Assembly (NCBI RefSeq): GCF_001020985.1
Contig: NZ_CP011542.1
Location: 2,480,001 to 2,544,000 of the forward strand
Direction of reading: 5' to 3'
DNA length: 64,000 nucleotides
DNA from: Corynebacterium mustelae
Lineage (GTDB): Bacteria; Actinomycetota; Actinomycetes; Mycobacteriales; Mycobacteriaceae
In this document: positions 1 to 8,863 of the stretch, piece by piece
Layout of the letters: each line of letters starts with the position of its first letter
Position numbering within the stretch: the stretch's first letter is position 1
Notes under the pieces: model-generated
The model's database searches: none
Told to the model about the DNA's origin: nothing
What the model saw: the letters and a program-made list of their open reading frames with translations, nothing else
Position numbers and translations under genes: made by a program

Positions 1-122
1 TATTTTTATCGCGAGTTGAAATATAGTGCACGGATACTAGATTAGCGTGCTCTGGCTCAAACCACGGTTTTACCGGGGGCAAATAATTCACCAGCTTTTA
101 ACTCATTGAGTATGTTTTTCTT

Positions 123-1412
123 GTGAGCACTTCAAAACAAACCACACCCACCGCTCCAACAACCGTCTCTGGTCGGGCATTGGCGGTATGACTGTGTGGG
201 TGCGCGGTGTATGTGATGGCGGTGGCTGGACGCACGTCATTCGGTGTGGCTGGTGTCGCAGCGATTGACCGCTTCGGTTTGGCAGCTAGCCAACTGGCCT
301 TGTTCATCACGGTTCAGGTTGGTGTCTACGCGTTAGCGCAGGTTCCGGCAGGTATTGTCATTGACCGATTCGGCCCTCGAAAGTTACTGTTCTCCGGTGC
401 GATTTTGATGGCATGCGGTCAGGTCATCATGGCGTTGACTACAAGTTTCCACGTAGCGGTTGCCGCGCGGGTTTTAATCGGTTTAGGTGATGCCACCGCA
501 TTTTTATCTGTGATGCGACTGCTACCGCAGTGGTTTCCGTTGCGCAAAGCTCCTATTTTCGCGCAGGTTACCGGCACTATGGGACAGCTGGGGCAGGTAA
601 TATCGGCGGTACCATTTTTAGCTGCGTTAGGCGCTGTTGGTTGGACCGCTGCGTTTCTTGGTCTCGGTGCCTGCGGTGTGATCGTGGCGGTGGCCGCTGT
701 TGCGGTTGTGCGTGATAGGCCCCAGCCTGCACCAGAAATAAGCCAAGCTTCCCGAGTTCCGCTACGTCGCGCTTTAGCTGTCGTGGTTCATGATCCAGTG
801 GTGTGGCAAGGGCTGTTTACCCACTGGACTAATATGGTGCTGCTCACGGTGTTTTCACTGCTGTGGGGGACACCGTTAATGCAGCTGGGCATGGGGTTAA
901 GCGTGGCAACGATCGGGACGTTACTCAGCGTTATCGCTGTAACTTCGGTGTGCTCAGGCCCCATCCATGGCCTAATTTCCGCACGTTTGGGTAGCCGTCG
1001 GGAATCGTTCTCGTTTGCTGTCGCAGGGCTCAATGGCGCGATTGTCCTCGCGTTTTTCCTCCCGACTTCCCCACCACCTGTTGGTTGGCTTTTTATCTGG
1101 GTTATAGTTTTGGCACTTTTGATTCCAGCGTCGGGTTTTGGCTTCGACTCGATCCGTGAATCTGTGGACAACAAGGTTGTCGCCACCGCCACCGGTTTTG
1201 CCAACATGGGTGGGTTTATCTCCACCATGATCGCTGGGCAATTGGTCGGAATTGTATTGGATCAATTTCCGTTGCCGCACGGCTGGACAGAATTCCGTAT
1301 TGCCTGGGGCGCGGTTATCGGCGTGTGGGCAATCGGCATGGTGGGTTTTATCTACTCGCGGTGGCGGGTACGCCGACGTGGCACCCGGCTTCGCACCGCC
1401 GCTGAGGGTTAA
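123..1412 (+). pseudogene. MFS transporter interrupted by an in-frame TGA
   Basis: Major facilitator superfamily permease, about 12 membrane helices, substrate unknown. The family N-terminus is readable from a GTG at 123 (VSTSKQTTPTAPTTVSGRAL), but codon 189-191 is TGA. Replacing it with TGG (Trp) gives AVWLCGCAVYVMAVAGRTSF, which is what MFS proteins of this type have in helix 1. After the stop the frame is open from GTG 207 to 1412 (401 residues), with the loop-2 motif DRFGPRK. Translation from 207 would lose half of helix 1 and has no clear ribosome binding site. The gene ends four bases into the convergent ATPase gene. Either a nonsense mutation or a sequencing error; the rest of the frame is undamaged. 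Confidence 0.75.
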
Positions 1413-2110
1413 TCCGGAAAGCAGATAAATTTCGCAGTTTCGTGCGGGTTATTGAGAAACTCCTTAGTTGCTGCCACTGACTCGCATTCTTCATACGTGA
1501 CGTTATCGATGCCGTTTTCGGAGATACACACAATATCAGCCCCAGGAATCGCAGGTAGGATCGCCGAATGGGTGGCGATAATGAACTGTGAACCAGCTTC
1601 AGCGGCGTGATAAATCTTCCCCAGCAACGCCATTTGGGCGATGGCGGACAGGCCCGCCTCGGGCTCGTCGAAAAGCATGAAGTGCGGCTTTTTCCACAAC
1701 GAATCCAGGAACTTTAATACCCCTTCGCCGTGGGAACGTTCGTGCAGCATTGGGTCCACCGCAGCGTTACGACGAAACTCGGTGGCGAAATTAAAAAACG
1801 TCTCCGCCCGCAAAAACGCCGACCTGGGCGGATTCTTCGCCCGTGAAATGGTCAGCGCCTTGCCCAATTGCGATTCGGTTTCCGCGTAATTGAAATTCAT
1901 CAGCGCTTTTGTACCACCCTCGGGGTTGATGTTCATCGCAACCGCGATCGCTTCTAGCAGCGTGGATTTACCCGCCCCGTTATCCCCCACGATCACGGTG
2001 ACCGGCGCCCGCAGCTGCAACCCACCCATGTGTTTTAAATGCTGCGTCACCGGAAGCTGTGCGGCGTATCCGGTGACTTCAGCATCGACCCGTATCTGAG
2101 TAACAAACAT
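1409..2110 (-). CDS. AAA/ABC-type ATPase, predicted DNA-repair-like small ATPase
   Basis: A 233-residue stand-alone ATPase of the AAA_21/COG3910 kind. Walker A is GDNGAGKST near residues 43-51, a signature-like SHGEG lies near 129, and Walker B is FMLFDEPEAGLS near 145, followed by a switch histidine in IIATHS. There is no membrane part, so it is not a transporter by itself. It lies 13 bases behind an 86-residue partner gene, probably in one transcript, and meets the damaged MFS gene tail to tail. The family is widespread and its substrate is unknown; SMC/RecF-like ATP-dependent DNA or protein remodelling is only a guess. Confidence 0.8.
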   Translation of the reverse strand: MFVTQIRVDAEVTGYAAQLPVTQHLKHMGGLQLRAPVTVIVGDNGAGKSTLLEAIAVAMNINPEGGTKALMNFNYAETESQLGKALTISRAKNPPRSAFLRAETFFNFATEFRRNAAVDPMLHERSHGEGVLKFLDSLWKKPHFMLFDEPEAGLSAIAQMALLGKIYHAAEAGSQFIIATHSAILPAIPGADIVCISENGIDNVTYEECESVAATKEFLNNPHETAKFICFPD

Positions 2111-2123
2111 TATTCAGGGAAAA

Positions 2124-2384
2124 CTACAGGTTATTGCGCTTAGATTTCAAGACATCGATCAATGAGCTCAGCGCCGCGTCGCCTAATTGCAACGGGTCTA
2201 ACGTTGTGCTTTTCGACGCCTCCGGCACCCGCTGACCAGGGTTATCGACAACAGCCACAAGTGATGAACCCTCCAGTTTCAATACCCCGTGTGGTTTAAT
2301 GCCGGCTGCCTCCAACGACCGAACAAAGGCACTTAGTTCCGCAAAAGTGCAGTTTGTTACGTCAAGTGAAAGTGTCAAAGCCAT
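2124..2384 (-). CDS. hypothetical protein, partner of the ATPase
   Basis: An 86-residue soluble protein, family not recognised. The ATG at 2384 is chosen because AAGGA stands ten bases upstream; a GTG at 2393 would sit directly on that ribosome binding site. The N-terminal half (MALTLSLDVTNCTFAELSAF) and the predicted alternating strands and helix suggest a small alpha/beta fold. It is the promoter-proximal gene of the two-gene unit with the ATPase. The perfect 13-mer GCTTTTCGACGCC (2208-2220) lies inside this gene. Confidence 0.6.
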   Translation of the reverse strand: MALTLSLDVTNCTFAELSAFVRSLEAAGIKPHGVLKLEGSSLVAVVDNPGQRVPEASKSTTLDPLQLGDAALSSLIDVLKSKRNNL

Positions 2385-2640
2385 TTGTGTCACATCCTTA
2401 AAACCTAGAAATCAGCACTACCGTGCCCTTGGCCCAAGCTTAAGGCACATACCCGACACGAAGCATCAGGGTTTTCCCCGAAGTTTCCCTGATTTATGTC
2501 ACTGTAGGAAATACAGTGTGACATTAGCGTGCTGGCCTCCAGTTTTGACGATTCGAGAGTAATTTTTGCACCCATTTTTCCTCAAACGAGGTCTCATAGA
2601 ACCCACCGCACAAGGGCGGTGAGTGTGCTGATCTCACTCC

Positions 2641-2702
2641 AACTCGACTTTTCCGTCCCCTAGTCCGCAGAATCACCTACTGCCCCACGAAAAAGTCGAG
2701 TT
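2641..2702. repeat. 62-bp inverted-repeat element, copy A
   Basis: Terminal arms AACTCGACTTTTCC and GAAAAAGTCGAGTT, exactly 62 bases between outer ends. The interior is not shared with other copies, but the tail after it (GTTACCC...GGCTGGAGA near 2718-2738) resembles the tails after copies B (2971 onwards) and D (47426 onwards). Confidence 0.8.
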
Positions 2703-2908
2703 GTGCTCAAATCCGGAACGGGTTACCCGTTTGGCTGGAGAGTTTTCTGTGCTTGATCCGCTAGTTTTCGCACGCAAAGTAACAGAAAACACACCACCAT
2801 AGAATCCCAGCCCGTGCCCAGGGCGGGGTAAATGATTACTGGCCTTATGTCCAGAACTATCCGGAGGTTTAAACCCTAAGCCCCAGTCAAAGACGTGGCG
2901 AGAGCCCC

Positions 2909-2970
2909 AACTCGACCTTTTCGTTGTACTCGCTATGAAACCAACCGCCACACCAGGAAAAGGTCGAGTT
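2909..2970. repeat. 62-bp inverted-repeat element, copy B
   Basis: Arms AACTCGACCTTTTCG and GGAAAAGGTCGAGTT, 14 bases perfectly paired, 62 bases in all. The interior contains GAAACCAACCGCCACACCA, nearly the same as in copy D at 47 kb, which shows common descent of the two copies. Confidence 0.8.
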
Positions 2971-3075
2971 TCACCCAGGGATCCACACCAATTGTCTTCC
3001 TAGCTGCAGATTCTCCATGCCCACCTCCGCAGCAATTTCAGCGTTAGCGTTTCGACGGCCAGGTGTTTCCACGAC

Positions 3076-3131
3076 AAAATCCCCACCGGCGTGGACCCGA
3101 TTTCCGTTCGGATTCCACGCTGGTGGGGATT
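3076..3131 (-). terminator. terminator of hmuO
   Basis: An 18-base stem, AATCCCCACCGGCGTGGA (3078-3095) against TCCACGCTGGTGGGGATT (3114-3131), with two mismatches. On the minus strand it is followed by TTTTG. It begins 25 bases after the hmuO stop codon. Confidence 0.75.
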
Positions 3132-3155
3132 GTTGCGCCGTGACGCACTATGGGA

Positions 3156-3800
3156 TTAGTTATCTGTGCCTAGGGCGGCGAACAAGTTGTGGTTGAAGAT
3201 GAAGGCATCGGATGCTTCGTTAACCAAGCGGGTGTGCTCTTCGTCGGTTAGCTCCAGCGCATCGAGCTTTGCCCGGTACTCATCCTTGTATGGCTTGAGC
3301 TTTTCGATCTCCGGGAAGTCGTAAAAGCTCAACGCATCGGCATCAACATCGTAGTGGCGCTGCATCATGCGGCCAATGACCTGACCACCGGAAAGGTCGC
3401 CGAGGTAGCGAACGTAGTGGTGGGCAACCAAACGTGGACCATCAACCGTATCGCGAATGTCGTTGAGCCGGTCGATATAAGCCCGGGTAGCAGGAAGGGT
3501 AATAATGCCGGATTCCCAATCGGCGCCGCAAAGCTTTTCAAGGTCGCGGGCTAGGGTTTCCTTACGGTTAAGTACTGGGTCGAGCAGGTCAACAGCGAAA
3601 CCAGACTCACGTACCGCGTCGGTAGCTTCTTCCAATGCGGTGTAGAACAACCAAGACTGCTGCTGTAGCGCGATGAATGCGTTGACGTCCAGCCGCCCCT
3701 CCAGCAAATCCGACATGAAAGTCGAGTGCTCGGCGCGTTCGTGAGCGTCGGCAGTTGAGGTTTTTAGTTCAACTGAAAGGGGCGAAGTGGCAATAGTCAT
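3156..3800 (-). CDS. hmuO: heme oxygenase HmuO
   Basis: Opens heme to biliverdin, CO and free iron in the cytoplasm, letting the cell use host heme iron. The 214-residue product is very like C. diphtheriae HmuO: it has [15 protein letters not shown] with the proximal histidine near residue 20 and the distal-helix signature [16 protein letters not shown]. The ATG at 3800 is chosen because AAGGAG lies seven bases upstream; a longer frame to 3827 has no such site. Upstream is a strong DtxR-type operator (3866-3884), so iron repression is expected. In C. diphtheriae the gene is also heme-activated by two-component systems; that is family knowledge, not seen here. No heme transporter genes adjoin it. 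Confidence 0.96.
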   Translation of the reverse strand: MTIATSPLSVELKTSTADAHERAEHSTFMSDLLEGRLDVNAFIALQQQSWLFYTALEEATDAVRESGFAVDLLDPVLNRKETLARDLEKLCGADWESGIITLPATRAYIDRLNDIRDTVDGPRLVAHHYVRYLGDLSGGQVIGRMMQRHYDVDADALSFYDFPEIEKLKPYKDEYRAKLDALELTDEEHTRLVNEASDAFIFNHNLFAALGTDN

Positions 3801-3865
3801 AATTCTCCTTGGGTTTTTGCTCGGCAATTTCTTACACTGTTGTTAATACTGCCACATATATTATT

Positions 3866-3884
3866 TTAGGCAAGGGTGACCTAA
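3866..3884 (-). promoter_or_regulatory. DtxR-type iron operator of hmuO
   Basis: TTAGGCAAGGGTGACCTAA matches 16 of 19 positions of the DtxR consensus TWAGGTWAGSCTWACCTWA. It lies 66 bases upstream of the hmuO start codon. Confidence 0.8.
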
Positions 3885-3885
3885 C

Positions 3886-3903
3886 ATCAACCGATCGGTT
3901 GAT
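3886..3903. promoter_or_regulatory. perfect 18-bp palindrome next to the hmuO operator
   Basis: ATCAACCGATCGGTTGAT is its own reverse complement. It lies one base beyond the DtxR box, upstream of hmuO and 38 bases from the glnE stop. It has no T run, so it is an operator candidate rather than a terminator. Binding protein unknown. Confidence 0.5.
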
Positions 3904-3940
3904 TTAGTAATTAACCCTTTGTCAGTGAACACTCCAGTCA

Positions 3941-6900
3941 TCAATATTCACCGTGTTCGGGAACCACTTCACCCCAAAAGACTTCGTCAACAACATTCCG
4001 CGCCCGGCGCGTGAGCCGCAGGTATTCTTCCAAGAAGTCTTGGGATTCCTCCGGGTCCCATCCGGCCGCGCCCGCTACTTGCGCCAGTTGTGGTCCAGGG
4101 TGTGGTAATTGGTCTTTGCGTTTGCCGCGTACCAACACGATGGCGTTTCGGGCATTGGTTGCCAATAGCCAGGCGTCGATAAGTGTTTGTATTTTGTCAG
4201 GTTCCACAAGGTTTTTCGCGGCAACTACATCAAGAACCGCCAGTGTGGAGGGGTTGCGCAGTTCGGGGATTTCATGTGCGTGCATGAGGGTGAGTAACTG
4301 GGCTGTCCATTCAATGTCGGTGAGTGCGCCGCGCCCTAGTTTGGTGTGGGTATTGCGGTCGGCACCGCGTGGGAGTCGTTCGTTGTCCACGCGGGCTTTC
4401 ATGCGGCGTACGTCGCGGATGGTTTTTTCGTCCACGCCGTTGGGTGGGTAGCGGAATTCATCGATCATTTCGAGGAATCGGTGCCCAAGCTCCGGGTTTC
4501 CGGCGATCCAGTCGGCACGCAAAAGCGCCTGGATCTCCCACACTTCGCCCCAGCGTTCGTAGTAACTGCGGTAGGACTCTAGGGTTCGCACGACTGCGCC
4601 GGATCGGCCTTCGGGGCGAAGGCCGAGGTCGACTTCTAATGGTGGGTCACCGGATGGTTTGCTTAATCGTTTGCGCATCCGGTCGCAAATGCCGATGGCC
4701 CATTTCACGGCGTCGGACTCGTCGACCCCTAGGGCTGGTTCGCAGACGAACATCACATCGGCATCCGATCCGTAGCCAAGTTCCGCCCCGCCGAGTCGTC
4801 CCATGCCGATGACGGCTATTTCGCAAGGCGCAGGTCTGCCGGATTCGGCGCAAGCCGTTGCTATTTCTGCTTGCAGGGCGGCTTCGAGTACTGCGTCCCA
4901 AACGAGTGAGAGGCTCCGGCAGACGTCTTTGACATCCATGAGATTGAGCACGTCGGCTGCGGCGATGCGGGCCAGTTCGGCGCGTCGCAGGGAGCGCGCC
5001 ACTTGGATTGCCCGATCGGGATTGTCATGGCGCGAGGCGGCGCGGACGAGCGAGGTGGATACGGTGTCGGGTTTGGTTTCTAGTAGTTTTGGCCCGCTCG
5101 CCCCGTCGCCGAATTGTTTGATAATATCGGGGGTGGAAATGATGAGGTCGGCAGTGTAGGGGGAATTGCCGAGTATTGTCATCAGGCGTTTTCCGATGAT
5201 CCCCTCGTCACGCAGCAGCCGCAAAAACCAGGTGCGGTCAAAAGCCGCTTCGGAGAGTTTTCGGTAGTTAAGGAGTCCGGCGTCTGGGTCGGCGGTGGGC
5301 GCGAGCCATTCCATGAGGGTGGGCAGGAGCATCGCTTGGATTTTTGCCTTGCGATTCGCGCCTGCGGCCAGGGCGGTGAGGTGTTCGAATGCCCGGTCGG
5401 GGTGTTTATAACCCAAGGCGCGCAGCTGTTCTTTAGCGGCATCGGGACTAAGTTTGATTGTATCGACGCTAAAGTTGACGACGGAGTCAAGTAGTGGCCG
5501 GTAGAACAATTGGCGGTGCAGGGTGGAAATAATAAGCCGCACCTTACGTAGGTTTTCTTCTAAAATGTCGACGCTGGAGCGGTTTTTCTCTCCGCGGAAT
5601 CCTGCGGCGTGCGCCAACCACCGCCAGGCGGCGGTGTTGTCGCGTTCGGGTAGCGTGTGGGTGCGTTTAACCTTTTGTAGCTGTAATCGGTGCTCTAATA
5701 GCCGGAGAAATTCGTATGCTTCGATGAGGCTAGCGCCTGCTTCGCGTCCGATGTAGCCTGCGTCGATAAGCGCGGCTAATGCGTCGACTGTCGCTAGGGT
5801 CCGCAGCGTTTCGTCGGAGCGGCCATGCACGAGTTGCAGCAATTGTACGGCGAACTCGACATCGCGTAGCCCGCCGTGCCCGAGTTTGAGTTCCCGGTAT
5901 TGCAGATGTTCCGGGACGTTGGCTACTACTTTTCGACGCATGGCTTGCACGTCAGCAACGAATGAGTCTCTCCTGCTGGCCTGCCAGACTTTGGGTGAAA
6001 GAGCATCGGAATATTCCTGCCCTAGGTGCATGCAACCGGTCATGGGGCGGTGTTTTAAAAGCGCCTGAAATTCCCATGTGTGAGCCCACCTGTCGTAGTA
6101 GGTGATGTGGGATTCGAGTGTGCGAACCAGCGCCCCGTGTTTACCTTCGGGGCGCAGCGCGGCATCGACTTGGAAAAAGCACCGGCCGCCTATTTTTATT
6201 ACTTCGCTGGCCTGCCGGGTTGCTTTTGGCCCGGCTGGTTCCGCCACGAAGATGACATCAACATCGGAAATGTAATTGAGTTCTTTTGCACCACATTTGC
6301 CCATAGCGATGATCGACAGACGGCTATCGACCGGATTATCGCCGTACACCTGGCGGGTAGCAACCGCTAGGGCTGCGGTGAGTGCCGCATCCGCCAGGTC
6401 GGCTAATTGCTCGGTTACCTGCCGAAACGGCACTTCGGGTTGCCCTACTCGACGGGAGTTTTCTGGGTAGGTGCCAGCCACATCAATTGCGGCTATTCGC
6501 ATGAGTAGGGTGCGGTAGTCGCGTCGTAAAGCCGCTTCGGCTTCCGGGCCGTTGATACCAGCAACATAGGTGCCGACCGTGGTGCGGTCGGGGCGGGCGG
6601 TATCACACACCCCGGTGTAGCCGATATCCTCGGAAAAATATGCTGGAATTGCTTCAACGCTGGCCAGTAAGGTTTCGAGCATTTCTTCGCGTGTGGGGGC
6701 GTCGACAAGCAATAACCGCCACAATTTTGGCTGCGCAACTAAATGATCCCCCAGCACACTCGATGCCCCCAGCAAGGCAAATAACCGCACCCGCAGGCAC
6801 GGATTCGTGCGAATCTCCGCATCCAATTCCGTGAATGCCCCAGCATCGTCGGTAAGCGCCTGTCTGAGGCGGATCAATTGGTTCAGCGCCAGGTCCGGGT

Positions 6901-7048
6901 CGGCGGCACCGCTGAGTGCCCACAAAATCTCAACGCTCTCATCATTCCACCAGCCAAGCTGCTCCAAATCAGCAATGGCTTGCGGGCTACTTAAGCTTAA
7001 CGCTCCCGTGGTAGGTAGGGTCTTACGAGTGGTGCGCGGCGATGTCAT
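3941..7048 (-). CDS. glnE: glutamine synthetase adenylyltransferase/deadenylylase
   Basis: Bifunctional enzyme that adds and removes AMP on glutamine synthetase according to nitrogen state. The product is 1035 residues, full family length. Two nucleotidyltransferase domains are visible: an N-terminal one with GKCGAKELNYISDVDVIFV (near residue 250), linked to deadenylylation in the family, and a C-terminal one with GRLGGAELGYGSDADVMFV (near 750), linked to adenylylation. Each is followed by a helical GlnD-PII-uridylyl-like segment (LRPEGKHGALVRTLES and LRPEGRSGAVVRTLES). It lies 29 bases behind glnA2 and is probably co-transcribed. The usual main target, GlnA1, is not in this window. Confidence 0.97.
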   Translation of the reverse strand: MTSPRTTRKTLPTTGALSLSSPQAIADLEQLGWWNDESVEILWALSGAADPDLALNQLIRLRQALTDDAGAFTELDAEIRTNPCLRVRLFALLGASSVLGDHLVAQPKLWRLLLVDAPTREEMLETLLASVEAIPAYFSEDIGYTGVCDTARPDRTTVGTYVAGINGPEAEAALRRDYRTLLMRIAAIDVAGTYPENSRRVGQPEVPFRQVTEQLADLADAALTAALAVATRQVYGDNPVDSRLSIIAMGKCGAKELNYISDVDVIFVAEPAGPKATRQASEVIKIGGRCFFQVDAALRPEGKHGALVRTLESHITYYDRWAHTWEFQALLKHRPMTGCMHLGQEYSDALSPKVWQASRRDSFVADVQAMRRKVVANVPEHLQYRELKLGHGGLRDVEFAVQLLQLVHGRSDETLRTLATVDALAALIDAGYIGREAGASLIEAYEFLRLLEHRLQLQKVKRTHTLPERDNTAAWRWLAHAAGFRGEKNRSSVDILEENLRKVRLIISTLHRQLFYRPLLDSVVNFSVDTIKLSPDAAKEQLRALGYKHPDRAFEHLTALAAGANRKAKIQAMLLPTLMEWLAPTADPDAGLLNYRKLSEAAFDRTWFLRLLRDEGIIGKRLMTILGNSPYTADLIISTPDIIKQFGDGASGPKLLETKPDTVSTSLVRAASRHDNPDRAIQVARSLRRAELARIAAADVLNLMDVKDVCRSLSLVWDAVLEAALQAEIATACAESGRPAPCEIAVIGMGRLGGAELGYGSDADVMFVCEPALGVDESDAVKWAIGICDRMRKRLSKPSGDPPLEVDLGLRPEGRSGAVVRTLESYRSYYERWGEVWEIQALLRADWIAGNPELGHRFLEMIDEFRYPPNGVDEKTIRDVRRMKARVDNERLPRGADRNTHTKLGRGALTDIEWTAQLLTLMHAHEIPELRNPSTLAVLDVVAAKNLVEPDKIQTLIDAWLLATNARNAIVLVRGKRKDQLPHPGPQLAQVAGAAGWDPEESQDFLEEYLRLTRRARNVVDEVFWGEVVPEHGEY

Positions 7049-7077
7049 GGGCTTTATAATCCTTGGAAACTTTTGCG

Positions 7078-8418
7078 TTAGAAGCTTAAATTATTGAGCA
7101 ATTCCCACGAAGTAATTTGCTGCTGGTAATCATGCCACTCGCGCCACTTATTGCGCAGGAAAAACTCAAATACGTGCTCACCTAAAATGTCCGCAACAAA
7201 TTCGGATTTCTCCATCTCCCGCAACGCCTGATCCAGACTGCCAGGCAAATCAACATAACCTAGGGCAAGACGTTCCCGGCGCGACAACGAAGCAATATCA
7301 TCCTCAGCAGGTTCGGGAATATCGTAACCTTCGCGGATGCCTTTAAGGCCAGCTCCCAACAGCACTGCCAATGCTAGGTAAGGATTACAGGCGGAATCCG
7401 GGGAACGCACTTCCACGCGGCGGGATTGTTCCTTGGCTAGCCGGTAGGTAGGCACCCGCACCAACGCGGAACGGTTGGAAACACCCCAGGTAGCGGCGGT
7501 TGGTGCTTCATTGCCGAAGAGGATGCGTTTATAGGAATTAGTCCACTGATTGGTGATGGCGGAGATTTCATTGGCATGGGTGAGAATGCCCGCCACGAAT
7601 TGCTTCGCGGTGCGCGACAGGCTGAATTCGTCATCCGGGTCGTGGAATGCATTGATGTCGCCTTCAAACAGGGACATGTGGGTGTGCATGGCAGAGCCAG
7701 CATATTGTTGGAATGGCTTGGGCATGAACGTTGCCCCTACCCCATTGCGTTGGGCGATGAGTTTCATCAGGTAGCGAAACGTCATGATGGAATCGGCCAT
7801 CGTGAGGGCATCCGCATGCCGCAAATCGATTTCTTGCTGACCTGGTGAGGTTTCGTGATGGGAGAATTCCACCGGTATCCCCATGTCCTCAAGCGCGAAC
7901 ATGGCGTCTCGCCTAAAGTGCGGCGCGATGTTGTAGCTGGCTTGGTCGAAATAGCCGCCGTTGTCTGTGGGTTTCGGCGCCTGCCCTGCGGTTTGGAGGT
8001 TTTCTACCAGGTAGAACTCGATTTCGGGGCTGACCATGCAGCTGAACCCTTCATCGGCGGCGATCTGTACTTGCCTGCGCAGCACCTGCCGGGGGTCGGA
8101 ATAGGAGGCGTGCCCGTCGGGATTCATGATGTCGCAGAACATGCGGGCCGATTGAATCGGGTGGTCGTCGCCGTCGACCGGCAAGAGTTGGAAGGTGGAG
8201 GGGTCGGGCATGGCGATGGTGTCGGATTCAGAAATACGGGAAAACCCCTCAATGGCGGAACCGTCGAAACCAATTCCTTCTGCAAAGGCGCTTTCTAGCT
8301 CGGCGGGTGCTACCGCCACCGATTTTAAAGAACCTAAGATGTCGGTGAACCATAGCCGCACTAGGCGAATGTCGCGTTCTTCAATGGTGCGCAGCACGTA
8401 TTCCTGTTGTGAATCCAT
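7078..8418 (-). CDS. glnA2: glutamine synthetase type I, GlnA2 paralogue
   Basis: A 446-residue ATP-dependent glutamate-ammonia ligase family protein. Visible signatures are FTDILGSLKSV and FDGSAIEGFSRI (beta-Grasp part), the metal/ATP segment GSAMHTHMSLF near residue 260, and NRSALVRVPTY with RVEVRSPDSACNPYLA near 335-365. The ATG at 8418 (MDSQQEYVLRTIEERDIRL) is the family start; upstream codons to 8535 have no support. The position directly ahead of glnE is conserved in Corynebacterium and Mycobacterium. In C. glutamicum the GlnA2 paralogue is not the main enzyme for ammonium assimilation (family knowledge). Confidence 0.95.
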   Translation of the reverse strand: MDSQQEYVLRTIEERDIRLVRLWFTDILGSLKSVAVAPAELESAFAEGIGFDGSAIEGFSRISESDTIAMPDPSTFQLLPVDGDDHPIQSARMFCDIMNPDGHASYSDPRQVLRRQVQIAADEGFSCMVSPEIEFYLVENLQTAGQAPKPTDNGGYFDQASYNIAPHFRRDAMFALEDMGIPVEFSHHETSPGQQEIDLRHADALTMADSIMTFRYLMKLIAQRNGVGATFMPKPFQQYAGSAMHTHMSLFEGDINAFHDPDDEFSLSRTAKQFVAGILTHANEISAITNQWTNSYKRILFGNEAPTAATWGVSNRSALVRVPTYRLAKEQSRRVEVRSPDSACNPYLALAVLLGAGLKGIREGYDIPEPAEDDIASLSRRERLALGYVDLPGSLDQALREMEKSEFVADILGEHVFEFFLRNKWREWHDYQQQITSWELLNNLSF

Positions 8419-8583
8419 ATGTCCACGATAGCGCCTTGTTATCCAATTGGGTACGCGCCGCCAGGGTGTAGTTTTCAAAGGCGTTTCCAGCTTCGCTATC
8501 AGGAAAATCTGCCCGCCAGCGCGGGCATGTAGCACCTATTGCTTTTCGACGATCCACCGCCTGACACCGGGGTTCCTTATGGG

Positions 8584-8645
8584 AACTCGACTTTTCCAGA
8601 CGCAGACCCCAGGTTCACCCTCGCGGTGGCGGATTGGTCGAGTAC
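8584..8645. repeat. 62-bp inverted-repeat element, degenerate copy C1
   Basis: Left arm AACTCGACTTTTCC is intact; the right arm is decayed to GGTCGAGTAC. The 62-base spacing is kept. It lies 62 bases before a better copy. Confidence 0.6.
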
Positions 8646-8707
8646 GTCAGGTTTCACCAAGAATTCTGACCCATAGCAAACCCTTTTTGTTCGTGCTCCA
8701 AGCGGGC

Positions 8708-8769
8708 AACTCGACTTATTCGCAACGCGCATGAGGTTTTCTGCTCCAAGGGGATGAAAAGGTCGAGTT
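8708..8769. repeat. 62-bp inverted-repeat element, copy C2
   Basis: Arms AACTCGACTTATTC and TGAAAAGGTCGAGTT, 62 bases. It lies between the divergent glnA2 and CYTH/CHAD genes. The right end overlaps an unlikely TTG start for the downstream frame, which argues for the ATG at 8864. Confidence 0.75.
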
Positions 8770-8863
8770 GCCGATAGTGGTAGCTACCGGCTATGGCAGC
8801 GGTTTTCGTTTGGCGGGTCACACCCAAGGCAGCGATGATGAGAATCCAGGTAGCATCCAGGTT

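Larger units (their letters stand above)
2400..3075. other. gene-poor stretch with repeats
   Basis: About 680 bases between the divergent promoter of the ATPase unit and the end of hmuO. I see no convincing gene; open frames here run through the inverted repeats and have no ribosome binding site. It holds a short hairpin CACCGC/GCGGTG (2603-2620), two 62-bp inverted-repeat elements, and a related tail of about 50 bases after each element. Confidence 0.6.

Noticed and set aside
2673..2951. A 92-codon minus-strand frame across the two repeat elements
   Set aside because: It runs through both inverted repeats, has no ribosome binding site and reads like repeat sequence; not a gene.
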